Position numbers and translations under genes: made by a program
Shown here: in pieces, positions 24,143-38,075 of the stretch
Layout: each line of letters opens with the position of its first letter
Position numbering within the stretch: position 1 is the first letter of the stretch
Origin: Cymbidium sinense
Taxonomy: Eukaryota > Streptophyta > Magnoliopsida > Asparagales > Orchidaceae
Assembly: GCA_021442155.1 (NCBI GenBank)
Contig: CM038232.1
Span: 62,217,436 to 62,281,435 of the forward strand
Direction of reading: 5' to 3'
DNA: 64,000 nt
Notes under the pieces: generated by a model
Told to the model about the DNA's origin: nothing
The model's input: the letters and a program-made list of their open reading frames with translations, nothing else
Databases searched by the model: none

Positions 24143-25547
24143 TGAATTCTTATGTAAATGATTCTTCTTTATAATGTATAATCACTTATAAAAGTTTGTG
24201 TGTGTGCACATATAAGTTTCTTGATAATTTAATAACTACTCTTTGTATTTGCTTATGAGGATAATCATCATTCTAGTGCCTCTCTATATATAAGAGGAAT
24301 CATAATTCTCTTATAAATTAGCTTTTGATGTTATTATTTTAAATGCAAGTAAATTTTTTATTCCCTTTAACATCATTAAAATTGGTTGCATGCAAGATTT
24401 TAAGAATTGCTAAAATCATTTTGATCATCAACTAGATGCAAATAAAATTGTCCAATAAATCACTCCTCCCAAAATCATCAATCAGATGACATAAATTATT
24501 TTGACGGATTTTCCGCTCGAAAATCTGCCGTCTTTAAGTGATTTAATCACGACGTCCTCTATAGTGGGTACTTCCGTCAGAAATTTTTCGGGCTGAAAAT
24601 CCATTTGTAATTCAGCTAGTAATTTTGTATGGAAAATTCTGTTGGAAATGCTGCTAGAAATTTACAATTTTCCTATGGTGGCTACTTTATTTGCTTTCTT
24701 GCTCAACTTGTGGTATTACAATAATTATGATTGTATTCATTTTAACTTATTTGATCACATGTTTAACTCACATCTTGCAAGTTAATTTTGAGTATTACTG
24801 CAATTATTATGATATTTTATTTATTTGATGTGTCATAAATCATAACTTAATATATGAGCAGTCATTTTTTCATCAATTTAACAACCAAAGAGTAGATCCA
24901 TTATGGAACATGATTTTCCTGTCAGTAGAATATTGGAAGTGCAATTAAGCATAAAATCTCTGCTATTAGATAATTTACCTTTTGATTATTCAAAATATCT
25001 TATGTGCATATATTATTTAATTTCTTTTGATTTTAAATTATGGCACCTTATTTTAAATGGATGTAGATGGCCTACTAAATTAGTTGATGGCATTAAGATT
25101 GAGAAGCAATTTTCAAAATACACTTTATTGAAGGTGAAACTTGATCGACTAAAATGCTGAAGTCATAACTTATTTATATTGTTGATTAAAACCAATGACT
25201 ATATTATAAGGATTTCAATTCTCTCAAAATTGATAAGAAAATGTTAAATAAATTAATTATCACTTATGGTTACAAAAATATAGAATATGCACACTACAAA
25301 TAAGCTTTTGATACATAAAATCAAATGGACTTATGTGTGAAATTTTGATACATAAAATTAGAACCAAGTTCTTATTAATAAGATTCTTAAATGTTATCCT
25401 ACGCAGTGCGATCCAAAGGTTGCAATCATTATTGAGACTAAATATTTATCTGCATTTTCAGTTGATCAATTATTTGTGTGAGACCCAACCAAATATCCAT
25501 ATATGATTGTAGACTATATCAACATGAGTACATCACAAGAACAAAAT
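24143..25547. other. Intergenic stretch with a possible transposon relic
   Basis: 24500-24680 contains 'gacggattttccgctcgaaa' and related 'ccgtcagaaatttttcgg' words. This style is often seen in the sub-terminal repeats of CACTA-type transposons, but termini could not be placed. No gene is recognised; the frame at 24903-25160 has no motif. The plus-strand Tat LTR begins at 25548. Confidence 0.4.
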
Positions 25548-28500
25548 TGTTGACCTCACTTTTAGAGTGAGCTTTCAACTTCTCCATCTTAGACATATGA
25601 CTCTTCTATACATTAAGAGTTTCTTAGTCTTAAGACACTTCTAGTGATTAGGTGAACACTTAACCTAATCCTAGAGATTTAGAAGAGTTAGCCATAGGAA
25701 TGAGTTATGCCTTAGGGATATTAGGAGGACTTGCCTACCCTATAGCTTGAACCAAATCCTTGCTTCCTTCTTTCAAGTCAAACTTCAAATTCAAATCAAC
25801 TTCAAATTCAAATCAATTCCAAATCAAATCTTAAATCAATTTCCAACCCAAGTGATTTTCTCAAATCATTAAATCAATTACAAAATCAAATCTTAAATCA
25901 ATTTCAACTCAAATAATTTTCTCAAATCACCAAATCAATTCCCAAAATCCAAATCATGAATCAATTCCAAATCAAATAATTGAAACCCATGATTGAATTC
26001 AAAATCACAATATCTTTCCTAAGCCATTTTGATTTCATCTCATGGACTTAGCTCAAACCAAATCCAAATCACTTCAAATTCAAAAGATTTTCTCATAACT
26101 CATTTATATTCTCATTTATATTCATAAATGTAAATGAAATATAAATTCAAATAACCGAAACTAATTCAAAACTCAAATTCAAATCCAACTTAAATCCAAC
26201 CTAAACGCTTTCAAGTCAAATCCTTGAACTCCTTCAATTAAATCCAACTCTCTTCAAATTCAAAAGATTTTCTTATAACACATTTATATTCTCATTTATA
26301 TTCACAAATATAAATGAAATACAAATTCAAACAACCAAAACCAATTCAAAACTCAAATCCAAATCTAACCAAAATCCAACCTAAACTCTTTCAAGTCAAA
26401 TCCTTGAATTTAGCCAAATCAGAGCTCAAATCAATCTAAACCCTTGGATTTTCTTTTCAAACAATCGATCCTTCAATCACAAGCCCAAATATAAACATAA
26501 ACTACAATCACCAAACCAAAATCAAACTAACCAAAATCAAACCCATGTTCATCCTTTGAACTTGAAATTGTCAAATGAATCAATACCCATTTGACTCACA
26601 ATCACTTATAATTGGATTTATATTTCAATCATAGGTCTATAAGCGAGTTTAACCAAACTTGAATCAAGCCTTCATCAAATCAATTGATTCATTTAGGCCC
26701 ACTTAACCCAAAGTGGCCTAAAGTATCTTTCTGAGCTAAATTCTAATCCAACATAAATTGGATTGAACTAAGCCCTCTAAGCCTCATATTGTGAGCAACA
26801 ATCATCCTAGGATGATCTATCACTCAAATTTGGTCAAATCAAGTCAAACCTAGCATTTGACCAAGTCAACACTTAACCCAAAGGAAACCTAAACAAGCCA
26901 AAATCCACTATAAGCCAAATTGATTGAAACTATTGATCTAAATCACTCTATAATCAATGATTGAACATGATCAATATATCAATTGAGCCAAACCAAGCCA
27001 AATTGGCCACTTGACCCAAGTTGACCCAAATTGACCTAAAAAGTCAAAATGGGTCAAATCTTGATCTAAGCCAAAGATTCATTTTAGGTCAAGTGATTTT
27101 CGAAGCCTCCAAGACACGAAAAGCCTCACTTTGATCAAACCCGATTGCCATTGAAGGGGAGCTTGATCAACCAAGACATCCACTTCAAATCAAGACTTGA
27201 AACTTTCAACAGAGCTTCGTTTCCACTAGAGGAAGCTACCTCCTCCGTTGGAAGCACTAGTGATAGCCTCCGACGAGGTATTGCTCAAAACCGATCCTCC
27301 CTTAAAAATTACTTGGTCATTTGTGAAGGGAATTGTAATCCCATTAGAGTCTAGCTGTTGGATGTTCTTCCCTACACCTCTTGATGGTGCCTCCCACGCC
27401 GGCAGTGGATGAATCATGAGCCATCCATCCCGCATGTTTTGGATGGACGACCCTGATTTAATCACATTAGATCTCTGATTTAAACCCTTTAGAACCACAT
27501 GATTAACCCTTGCTGTTCGATCCTTGATCGAACGACCCAAGGGAAAGCGTGTCCCGTCGCCAGCTGACGCGGCGCGCAATGTGACAACTTAAATAACCAA
27601 TCCCGTCATGCCACGTGGAAAGCGCACCGCGTCAGTAGTCCACGTGGCACCGACAAGATTAATTAATTAATTAGTCTATTTTAATTATCCATTAATCACA
27701 GAAACTTCATAAAATCATAATTAAATGTAGAAAAATTCAAAAAATATAAATGGAGGCTCATTTTAAAGATAATTCAGAGGGGAATAATATACAATTAAGT
27801 TTAATTGATTTTGAATAGTAACCTTCACTCAATATGGGTTTTATTGAGAATGTAATTAGGCTAATTACTCTTTAATTTACTTCAGCAATTAATTCCAAAC
27901 TTTCTAGGGTTTATTAGTGGGATGACCTCTGCCTCCCATGATTTTCTTGAAATTTATTATTGGATTAATTAGGGGAATTGCTTGTTTCACCCTTAATCTC
28001 TTTTATAATTAGTTAAATGATTAATTAACCTTTTAAATAGTGATAAATTTATTAATTAAGCTTGATAATCATTATTAAATAGTGAATGAACTTAGGGATT
28101 GAGATTAGGATTTCTTTTCCAATCTTTTTCCCTAAGTTCACTTCATTTGGAAAACATATAATCAAGTTGTAATTAATGGCTTAATCACTTCATTAATCAA
28201 TTCAATTAATCAAACTCAAAACCAAAAATCAATTCAGAACTTAATCATCTTAATCTTGGGTAGATTCTTAGGTGTTCAATAACCTAAGAGGCTTTAAAGG
28301 AAATTATAATCAAACAATATGTGTTGGATGATTATGAAAATACTTAATTAAATATTTTAACTTAATTAATCAATAATTATGAGTCAATTGCATTAGACCT
28401 CTTTATTTCTTATGTGCATTGCTAATTTAAATTCCATGCAGTTGCATATCATATGTTGGCTCACAATTACTTGAATAATTATGTTAAAGTGGTGTAGGTA

Positions 28501-31500
28501 AGAGATAATTAATGGATTTAATTCACACATTAACCTAAATAAAATATAAAATCAATCTAATTGTTCTAAAATTAAACTAAATCAATTCACATATGGAATG
28601 GGTTAGAACCAGCAAACTCTTTCTCACAAATCATAAGTCAAATCAAATCTAAAAAATAAAAATCTCCTTAAAGAATTTTGATTCACTTTAAATGATCTTA
28701 TTTCATAGGATTGTCTTTATGAATTAATTAGGGTGAATGAATTCATATGCTTACATCACTTTATTTTTTCCAAGCATGCTAAATGTTATTTGCCATATGA
28801 AATCATGCATTCATCTCTTTTAAAAAAATCAATTAAATAAAATATTTTTTTTATGTCAAAATACATGTTTTGGTTAAAGTTAAGAATATGAGTGACTATT
28901 ATCACTATTAAATCAAAAATTATTTTTAAAACCTATAAATCAAGGATTATAAATGAAGTGATGCTACTTATAAGCTTGCATGTGATTATAGCATAGGATG
29001 TATTTTATGTGATTTTGTTCTCTTTTCTTAACATGAATTTGAATAGGATTTATAAAGTGTATAGCTCATTTGAAAAGAATATAACACTTGCTTAAATATA
29101 TTCCTATCCACTTCTATATTATGATTTAAGAAGGATCTTCACATTTACACATATAAATTATACAACCAAATCAAACAGAAGTCTTTTGCATGATTCTTCA
29201 TCAATTTTTTTTTTTTTTACATTTACAAGTATTTAAGAAAAGTGTTATATTAGTCTAGACATCCCGGGGTTACGAGGCTTTAAGTAGCCCCAAGTAGGTC
29301 TTGTACCTTACACCCATAGTGTAGAAAATAATGGTACTGTACTCACTTATATATTTTATACATGTGGATGTGCATATAAGTAGTGGATAAAAGAGTCCCT
29401 CTTTTCTACTTAATAAAAGCATGCATTCATGGAATATCCAAATTTTCTTAAGTAATATCCCTTTGCATTCATCATCAAGGTGTGCTAAGATTTACATTGC
29501 ATGTATAAATATGCTTAGAATTATTCGTATGCATGGTATACATATTGGAAAGAAATAAATAGTTGTGTGTTATGTGATAGTAATTCACCTTAATTAATCC
29601 TAAGATGCCTTTTTTATTGAATAGGTCCATCTAGAGCAAATCTAAACTTATGATTAATTAAAACACATAAGAAAACATTCACTAAAGAAAAGTTCAACCT
29701 TAAAGCCTAGCTAATACATGCCACAGAAGCCTTAAATGACACACACATTAGGCTAAGTCACAATTTCTAGCTTTATGTTAGGGCGATGCATGGTTTGATG
29801 CCTAATTTTATTTTATGATATAATATTTTTAGACTGGATGTTAGGGTGTATATGCGTAGACTAGATGGTATATCTCAAATTTAATCTCTTTTCTTTTATG
29901 TTTAAGGGTGTCAGAATAAAAATATAAATATTTTTGCTGTGCAAGTTGCTTATACCCCTAAGTATGATCCAAATTAGGACGTGTGAACTTGGTTACCCAT
30001 GTGTCGGGTACTAGGTCTAAATTATTCCTATAACTCTTTGGGATTGTGTGGTATGTTTAGCTAATCTCTATTTTACAAGTTTAGTTAGATTTATCTTTCC
30101 CATTTTGATGTAATTTTTGCAATTAAGATTTGGAATGAATGTTACGGGGGATTATGATGAACGTTGGTCATAAGATCAAGTCTTATGCATTATGTGAAGC
30201 AGTAGAGAAACCACCTCCCAACCAACCAAAAGAAGCAAAGAAAGAAAGCAAGAAAGAAATGAAGAATGAAGACCCCCCATAACATAAATTCTTTCTAAAT
30301 TGTAATTATTTATTTGTAATCCGGGTTGTATAAGGGTAGAGCTCGGGTGCCCACATTTCTTTTTTGTGTGGTGGGGCCCGACCACATCGGCCTCTTATTC
30401 TTTTGCGCCATTTATAAATTGATTGATGTTTTGTTTATGATTGCGTAATTAAGATGACATGATTTCCATAGTTTCTTCATTGCTTGATGAATGACCTGGA
30501 TGCGATTAGGTTCTCAAGGAAAATAAATTCTCTATCTAATTAATCAACTCAAAAATTAAATTAAACAACTCATAATCTCACTTAAAGAATATGATATAAA
30601 TTAAGATAATAAAAGATTTAGCAACCCCTTAGTTGGATGTTGTATGTCTCACATAATGCATAAAATATATTACTTCGTTCTTACTAATGGAGGGCTTCCA
30701 CCTTTGCTAGAGAAAATGGCTTGACCTTTGAGAGCCATGGTGGAAACACATCTTCTTCTTTCTAATTTTGGCCCATAACTAATTTCTCATGCATTAGGCA
30801 TATGAAATTCCATAGCCAGTGTCAAATAAAAATGTCCAAAAATCAAAAAAAAAAAAAAAAATAACAAAATTTGCTTTAGATTATGTCATTATTCATTCCC
30901 TTCATGATCTAGTCTCTTAGGGAGTGTGTTTAAGGATATAGTCTCCTTTCCAAATAAACAACAGTCTAGTTATCTTGTAAAGCATAAGACTTGCCTACAT
31001 GTATTTAAAATTGTAGGAGGAGTTAATTGACGGCCACTCATAGATGGTTATAAGTACAACAGTCGGGTGATTTATCCTCTCTTATGGAGGTAAACCATAT
31101 GCTCATTTTTGTCTTAGATTTAGGTTATGCCTGGCCCTCACCAAAGCTTCATAGATTTAGGATTCGAGGTCGCTATTTCCCTTTGCAGGCTACAAGAATA
31201 ATTCTTCACCTCTTAGGCATTTCTACGATCTTGTGTTGTGGAATTGTAAGCCCTAGATTTTTAATAAAAATTCAACCCAAACAAATAATTTCTCTCAAAT
31301 TTCAAAAAATATAAAGCCCAACCATAGGATAGTTTGGGATGCTCATTAGGCTTCCTAGTATCATAAGCATCTCTTACTCATCTGCTTTTAGTTTCAATAA
31401 TAACTCCCTCCTTTTGATCAGTCCCACTTGATTTTCCAAAAAATAATCAATTTGTTGATAATCCAATCTTTGAAATTTTTGGAGACAACGATCATTTACC

Positions 31501-31821
31501 TTAATCGAGAGTATTCTTAAGGAATCTCATTCCTTAAAATGTAATTAACTTTGGGGGTTTGCCTCCATAGGGAACTTAACAAACCCGATTTAAAATAAAT
31601 CATACTTTACTTTTTCATCTAAAGTAAGGGAAGAATCTCTAGTACATTCGAAGACCCATTGTAGGATGATGACTTCTGTCTCTCGAGATAGTACATCATT
31701 CCTCAATGTCGCACCCGATCACCATAATAAGTACATCTACGGATCTACGTGGTGTCCCAACAATATACAATATTTTTATTTTTTAAATTCCCAAAAGTTT
31801 GAGAAATAAAAAAACACCACA
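25548..31821 (+). mobile_element. Element A: 5' LTR of a Tat/Ogre-type retrotransposon
   Basis: Starts TGTTGACC and ends ACACCACA, the TG...CA ends of an LTR, and is followed after eight bases by a primer-binding site. It is about 6.3 kb long, which is very large but known in Tat/Ogre elements. It is the inverted counterpart of the LTRs at 33541-40981 and 52983-58825. Shared landmarks include the 'aaccccgggatgtc' block (inverted here near 29260), the 'ccacgtgg' pair (27610-27650), TTGAC-rich sequence (26830-27080), and the end block 'gatctacgtggtgtccc' (31743-31759). Relative to the B 3' LTR it lacks about 1.1 kb, between positions equivalent to about 38480 and 39600. No protein is encoded. 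Confidence 0.85.
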
Positions 31822-31829
31822 AATTTTTC

Positions 31830-31850
31830 TGGCGACTCCGCTGAGGATGG
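31830..31850 (+). other. Element A primer-binding site
   Basis: TGGCGACTCCGCTGAGGAT begins eight bases after the LTR end. As I recall it, this is the primer site type of plant Tat/Ogre elements, complementary to the 3' end of a tRNA-Arg. One position differs from the form seen in element B, and each copy has a different mutation relative to the presumed consensus. Confidence 0.75.
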
Positions 31851-33540
31851 TTCATCTCTCTATCTTTGGTAAATGATGGTTGTCTCCAAGTATCGATAGT
31901 GGATTTCTGTTTCATATGAGTCCGATACTATCCTTATTTTTCGTTGGCACTTAGCTCATTTCATTGTTACGCTTAACTAGCCAACATCTTTTAGATTTTA
32001 TGACCTCACTCCATGTAGGTCTTAAAACCCTATTGGATTTCCCAATAGGTGAAAATAAAATTTAATAAATAAATGACTAAAGACCTTTCTCTTATCATCT
32101 TTATGGCAAGGTGAAGTTCATTCCAAAAAAAAAAAAAAAAAAAAGAAAAAAAAAAGAAAAAAAAATCCTTTGTAAAAATATCGCTTTTCAAAAGCATATT
32201 TCCAAAATTTACATAATAAAATATTTCGCATAAAAAGTTTCACAAAAAATTTTCGTAACTCAACCTCATCTAATAATCTTCAAGATACACGAAGTAGCTT
32301 TTCAAAATAAAATCAAAATCATCTTTTCAAAAAACACAAATTTAAAATGAACATCCTCATTTAATATGCCTAAATTTCTTGAATGAAAATTTCATTTCCA
32401 AAATAAAATCAAAATCATCTTTTAAAAAGCACATATGAACATCCTCATTCAATATACCTAAATTTATTGAATGAAGACTTCATTTTCCAAAAAAAAAAAA
32501 AAAAATCATCTTTTCAAAAAAGCACAAATGAATATCTCCATTCAATATACTCAAATTTATTGAATGAAGATTTCAAACAAAATCAAAAATCATCTTTTCA
32601 AAAAGCACATATGAATATCCTCATTCAATATACCTAAATTCATTGAATGAAGATTTCATTTTCAAATAAAATCAAAATCATCTTTTAAAAAGTACATATG
32701 AACATTCCCATTCAATATACCCAAATTTATTGAATAAAGATTTCATTTCTAAATAAAATCAAAATCATCTTTTTTTAAAAAAAAAGCACATATGAACATC
32801 CTCATTCAATATACCTAAATTTATTGAATGAAAATTTTATTTCCAAATAAAACCAAAATCATCTTTTAAAGAGCACATATGAACATCCTCATTCAATATA
32901 CTTAAATTTATTGAATGAAGATTTCATTTCCAAACAAAATCAAAATCACCTCTTCAAAAAGCACATATTTGAAAATGAACACCCTCATTCAATATGCCTA
33001 AATCTATTGAAAGAAGATTTCATTTCCAAATAGAATCATATCATAAAATTGAAGCTCCATTTCAATATATCTTACATATGTTGAAATTGGAGCTTCTTCT
33101 TTTGCAAAATATTACAAATTTGAAGATAAGTCTCTTCATTCAATATATCCAAACTTGTTGAATGGAGGCTTTGTCTTCAAACAAAATCATACGAATTGAA
33201 ACTCCACTCAACACTTTCCATATTTGTTAAGTTAGAATTTCATCCTCTTTAAAAAGAAATAATCACACACAAAAAATTTTCAAATAAAAAATTAGATTCC
33301 ATTTAACATACCATGCTTGTTAAATAGAAATTCCTCATTTCAAAAATAACACAAAAGCAAACACATTTGGATCTTTATTTAGCATACTCAAATTTGCTAA
33401 GTAAAGATCCTCTTTTCAAAATCACAAAAATCAAATACATTTGGACTTTATTTAGCATACCCAAATTTGTTAAGTAAAGATCCTCTTTTCAAATCAAAAA
33501 AATAAAATCAAACACATTTGGATTCTTTATTTAGCATACA
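31851..33540 (+). repeat. Element A leader with tandem stem-loop repeats, cut by element B
   Basis: After about 400 bases matching element B's leader (inverted at 52680-52950), tandem units run from about 32270. Each has 'cattcaatatacc', 'caaatt' and 'attgaatg' in order, so each can pair with itself. Further on the paired words change (ATTTAACA...TGTTAAAT near 33305; TTTAGCA...TGCTAA at 33375-33540), matching the order of units in element B. The sequence stops at 33540 inside such a unit, where element B's LTR begins, as expected if B inserted there. Poly(A)-rich tracts lie at 32126-32165. Confidence 0.8.
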
Positions 33541-36500
33541 TGTGACGTTTTTTTTTAATTTTCATCTTTGAGTAAATGAAAACAAAAATACACTATCTGG
33601 ACACCACGTAGATCCGCAGATGTACTTATTAGGGTGATCGGGTACGATATTGAGGAATGATGTACTATCTCGAGAAGTCACCATCCTACAATGGAGCCAA
33701 TCACCTAATAAGGACTCCTAAGGACAATGGGTTTTTGAATGTACTAGAGATTCTTCTTCTACTTTACATGAAAAAATAAAGTAGGGTTTATTTTAAGTTG
33801 GGTTCGTTAAGTTCCCTATAGAGGCAAGCCCTCATAGTTAATTACATCCTAATGAATGAGATTCCTTAGGAATACTCTCGATTAAGGTAAATAATCGTTG
33901 TCTCCAAAGATTTCAAAGATAAGACTATCAACAAATTGGTTGTTTTTGGAAAATCAAGTGAGATTTGAGCAAAAGGAAAGAGTTATTATCGAAACCAAAA
34001 GGAAATGAGTAAGAGATGCTCATGATATTAGGAAACTTAGTAAGCATCCCAAACTATCCTATGATTGAGCTTTATATTTTTTTTGAAATTTGAGAGAAAT
34101 TATTTATTTGGGTTGATTTTTTATTAGAAATCCAGGGCTTACAATAACACAACACAAGATCGTGAAAATGTCTAAGAGAAGAGGAATTATGCTTGTAGCC
34201 CACAAAGGAAAACAATGATCTCGGATCCTAAATCTAGGGAGCTTTGGCGAGGGTTAAGACATGACCTAAATCTAAGGCGAAAATGGGCGTATGTTCCACC
34301 TCCACAAGAGAGGATAAATCACCCGACTGTTGGGCTTACAACCGCCTGGTGGTGGCTGCCAACTAACTCCTCCTATGATTTTAAATAAATGTAGGCAAGT
34401 TTTTATGCTTTGTTAGATATCTATGTTGCTGTTTATTTAGAAATAAGAGTAGGTCCTTAAACACACTCCTTGAGAGACTAGATCATGTATGACATGAATA
34501 ATGACCCAAATATAATATAAATTTTGTTAAGTTTTATTTTAATTTTTGGACAATTTATTTGACATAGACTATGTGATTCATATGCTAATGCATAAGAAAT
34601 TAGTTATGGGCCAAAATTAGAAAGAATGAGGTATATTTTCACCATGGCTCTCAAAGGTCAAGCCATTTTCTCTGGCAAAAGTGGAAGCCCTCCATTAGGA
34701 AGAGTGAAGTAAGATAATTTTTTATGCATGATATGAAACATACAACATCCAGCTAAGGGGTTGCTAAGTCTTTTATTTTCTTGATTTGTGTATTAGGATT
34801 TATGTGAGGTTATGAGTTATTTAATTTTAATTTTGAATTGATTAATTATATAGAAAATTTATTTTCTTCTAAGAGCCTAGTTGCATCCACGTTATTCATC
34901 AATCAATGAAGAAAATCATGTCAAAATCATGTCATCTAAACAAACATCAAACAATTTTATAAAGCTAGCAAAGAGAATAAGAGGCGATATGGTGGCTCGC
35001 TAATTCAAAGGAAAATGGTAGCTATCCTTATACAACCCGTATTACAAATGAATGATTACAATTTAGAATAAATTTATATTATGGGGGTCTTCATTCTTCA
35101 TTTCTTCATTTCTTCTTTTTTTCATCTTTTTCTTTCTTCATTTCTTTCCTTCTTTTGGTTGGTTGGGATGTGGTTGCTCCAAGGCTTCACATGGTGCATA
35201 AGACATGGTCTTATGATCAATGTTAATCCTAATCTCCCATAACATTCATTCCAAATCTTAATTACAAAATTACATAAAAAAGAGAAAAATAAATCTAACT
35301 AAACCTGCAAAATAGAGATTAGCTAAACATACCACACAATCCCAAGTAGTTGTAGGAATAATTTGGACTTAACACCCCACACATGAGTAACTAAGTTCAC
35401 CTATTCTAATTTGGATTATGTTTAGGGGTATAAACAACCTGTACAGCAAAAGAATTTATATATATTTTATTATAGCGCCCTTTAAGCACAATCCCCTGAA
35501 GAAGACATGATTAGGCTAAGATCGCCCTACCATCCGATCTACACACATACACTCTAACATCCAGTCTAAAAATATTACATAACAAAATAAAATATGCATC
35601 AAATCATGCATCGCCCTAACATAGAGATAGAAATGATGACTTAACCTAATGTGTGTGTCATTTAAAGCTTGTGTGGTATGTCTTAGCTAGGCTTTAAGGT
35701 TGGAATTTTCTAAGTGTGAAGGATTCAACTTAGAGGGTGATTCATTTTAAGTGATTTAGTTGATTTGTCAATTTTATTTGATGATTTTTTTTTTTTGGTT
35801 TGAATGAACCTACATTTAGTTACTAAAGGTTATAAAGAGAAGAGAACTTCTCTTTCATCCCTACCTTAAGTAATTTCAAAGGTAGATTCATTAGTGATTT
35901 TTCTTTAGTGAATGTTTTATTATGTGTTTTAATTAATCATAAGTTTAGATTTACTCTAAATAGCCTTATTCAAATAAGAAAGACATCTTAGGATTAATTA
36001 AGGTGAATTATTATCACATAATACACAACCATTTATTTCTTTCCACCATGTATGTCATGCATATGAATAAACTTAAGCATAACTATACATGTAATGCAAA
36101 CTTTAGCACACTTTGATGATAAATACTAAGAGATGTTATTCCCGAAAATTTGGATATTCCATGAGTCCATGTTTTTATTAAATATAAAAGATGAACTATT
36201 TTATTCATTAATCAAATGCACATTTACATGTTTAAATGACATAAGTGAGTATGACGCCATTGTTTTCTATACTAGGAGTGACCTACTTAGGGCTACTTAA
36301 AGCTTTGCAACCCCGGGATGTCCAAACTAATATATCATTTTTCTTAAATACATGTGTATATACAAAAGGAAACAAATGGATGAAGAGTCATGCAAAAGAT
36401 TTTTGTGTTTGATTTGGTTATACAATTTACATGTGTAAATGTAAAGATTTCTAAGTCATAACATAGAAGTCGATAGGAATAGATTTAAGCAAGTGTTATG

Positions 36501-37934
36501 TTCTTTTCAAATGAACTATACGCTTTGTAAATCCTATTCAAATCTATATTAAGAGGAGAGAAGAAAATCACATAATACATATTTTATGTTATAATCACAT
36601 GCAAGCTTATAAGTAGTTATAAGTAACATCACTTCATTTATAATCTTTGATTTATAGGTTTTGAAAATACTTTTTAGTTTAATAGTGATAATAGCCACTC
36701 ATATTCATAACTTTAGTCAAAACATGTAATTTGATATTAAGAAAAATATTTCATTTAATTAATTTTTCAAAAGAGACGAATGCATTATTTCATATGGCAA
36801 ATAATATTTAGCATGTTTTGAAAGAAATAAAGTGATGTAAGCATATGACTTCATTCACCCTAATTAATTCCTAAATACAATCCTATGAAATAAGATCATT
36901 TAAAGTGAATCAAAATTCTTTAAAGAGATTTTTATTTTGAGTTTGATTTAAAAATGATTTGTGAGAAAGAGTTTGCTGGTCCTAACTCATTTCTTCCATA
37001 TGTGAGTTAGTTTTAGTTTAATTTTAGAACAATTAGATTGATTTTATATTTTGTTTAGATTAAGGTGTAAATTAAATCCATTAATTACCCCTTACCTACA
37101 CCACTTTAACATAACTATTTGAGTAATTATGAGCCACCATATGATATGCAACCACATGAAATTTAAATAAAAAATGCACCTAAGAAAGAAAGGGGCCTAA
37201 TGCAATTGACTCATAATTATTGATTAAGCTAAAGGGTTTATTTAAGTACTTTCATAACTATCCTACACATGTAGTTTGATTATAATTTCTTTTGAAACCT
37301 CTATTGAACACCTAAGAATCTACCCAAGAATTAAGATGATTAAGTTCTGGAATGATTTGATTTTGAATTTTGATAAATTGAATTTATTAATGAAGTGATT
37401 AAACTATTAATTACAACTTGATTAAATGTCTTCCAAATGGAGTGAACTTAGGGAGAAGAGATTGGAAAAGGAATCCTAATCTCATTCCCTAAGTCCATTT
37501 ACTATTTCATAGTGATTAGCAAGCTTAATTAATGAGCTTATCACTATTTAATAGGTTAATTAATCATTGAATTAATTAAATGGAGTGATTAGGAGTGAAT
37601 CAAGCAATTATCCTAATTAATCCAATAATAAATTTCAAGAAAATCATGGGAGGCAGAGGTCATCCCACTAATCATCCCTAGGAAGTTTGTAATTAATTAC
37701 TGAAGTAATTAAGGAGTAATTAACATAATTACATCCCCAATAAAACCTAAATTGAGTGAAATATACTATTCAAAATCAATTAAACTTAATTTTATATTAT
37801 TCCCCTTTGAATTATCTTTAAAATGAACTTGAGTTTGCATTTTTTTTGGATTTTTCTACATTTAGTTATGAATTTATGAAGTTTATGTGATTATTGAATA
37901 ATTAAATAGCCTAATTAATTAACTAATCCCATCA

Positions 37935-38075
37935 GTGCCACGTGGACCATTGATGCGGCGCATTTTCACGTGGCGCGATGAAATTGGCTATTTAAGTTGT
38001 CACATCACACATTGTGTTAGCTCGCGGCGTAACGTGCAGCATTAGGGTTAATCTCGTGGTTATAAAGGATTTAAA
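37935..38075. promoter_or_regulatory. GC-rich island in the LTR with G-boxes, CCAAT and TATA-like motifs
   Basis: On the plus strand there are CCACGTGG (37938-37945), CACGTGGC (37967-37974), ATTGG (37983-37987, CCAAT inverted), CTATTTAAG (37988-37996) and, later, TTATAAAGG near 38062. The same order occurs at 57400-57560 in the other B LTR and, inverted, at 27480-27650 in LTR A. Spacing suits a promoter firing on the plus strand, which is antisense to element B. The TATA-like sequence could also serve the sense direction (CTTAAATAG). Activity is not shown. Confidence 0.4.

Noticed and set aside
24500..24680. Possible CACTA-type transposon relic
   Set aside because: Only repeated 'gacgg/ccgtc' words; no terminal CACTA, inverted ends or target duplication could be placed.
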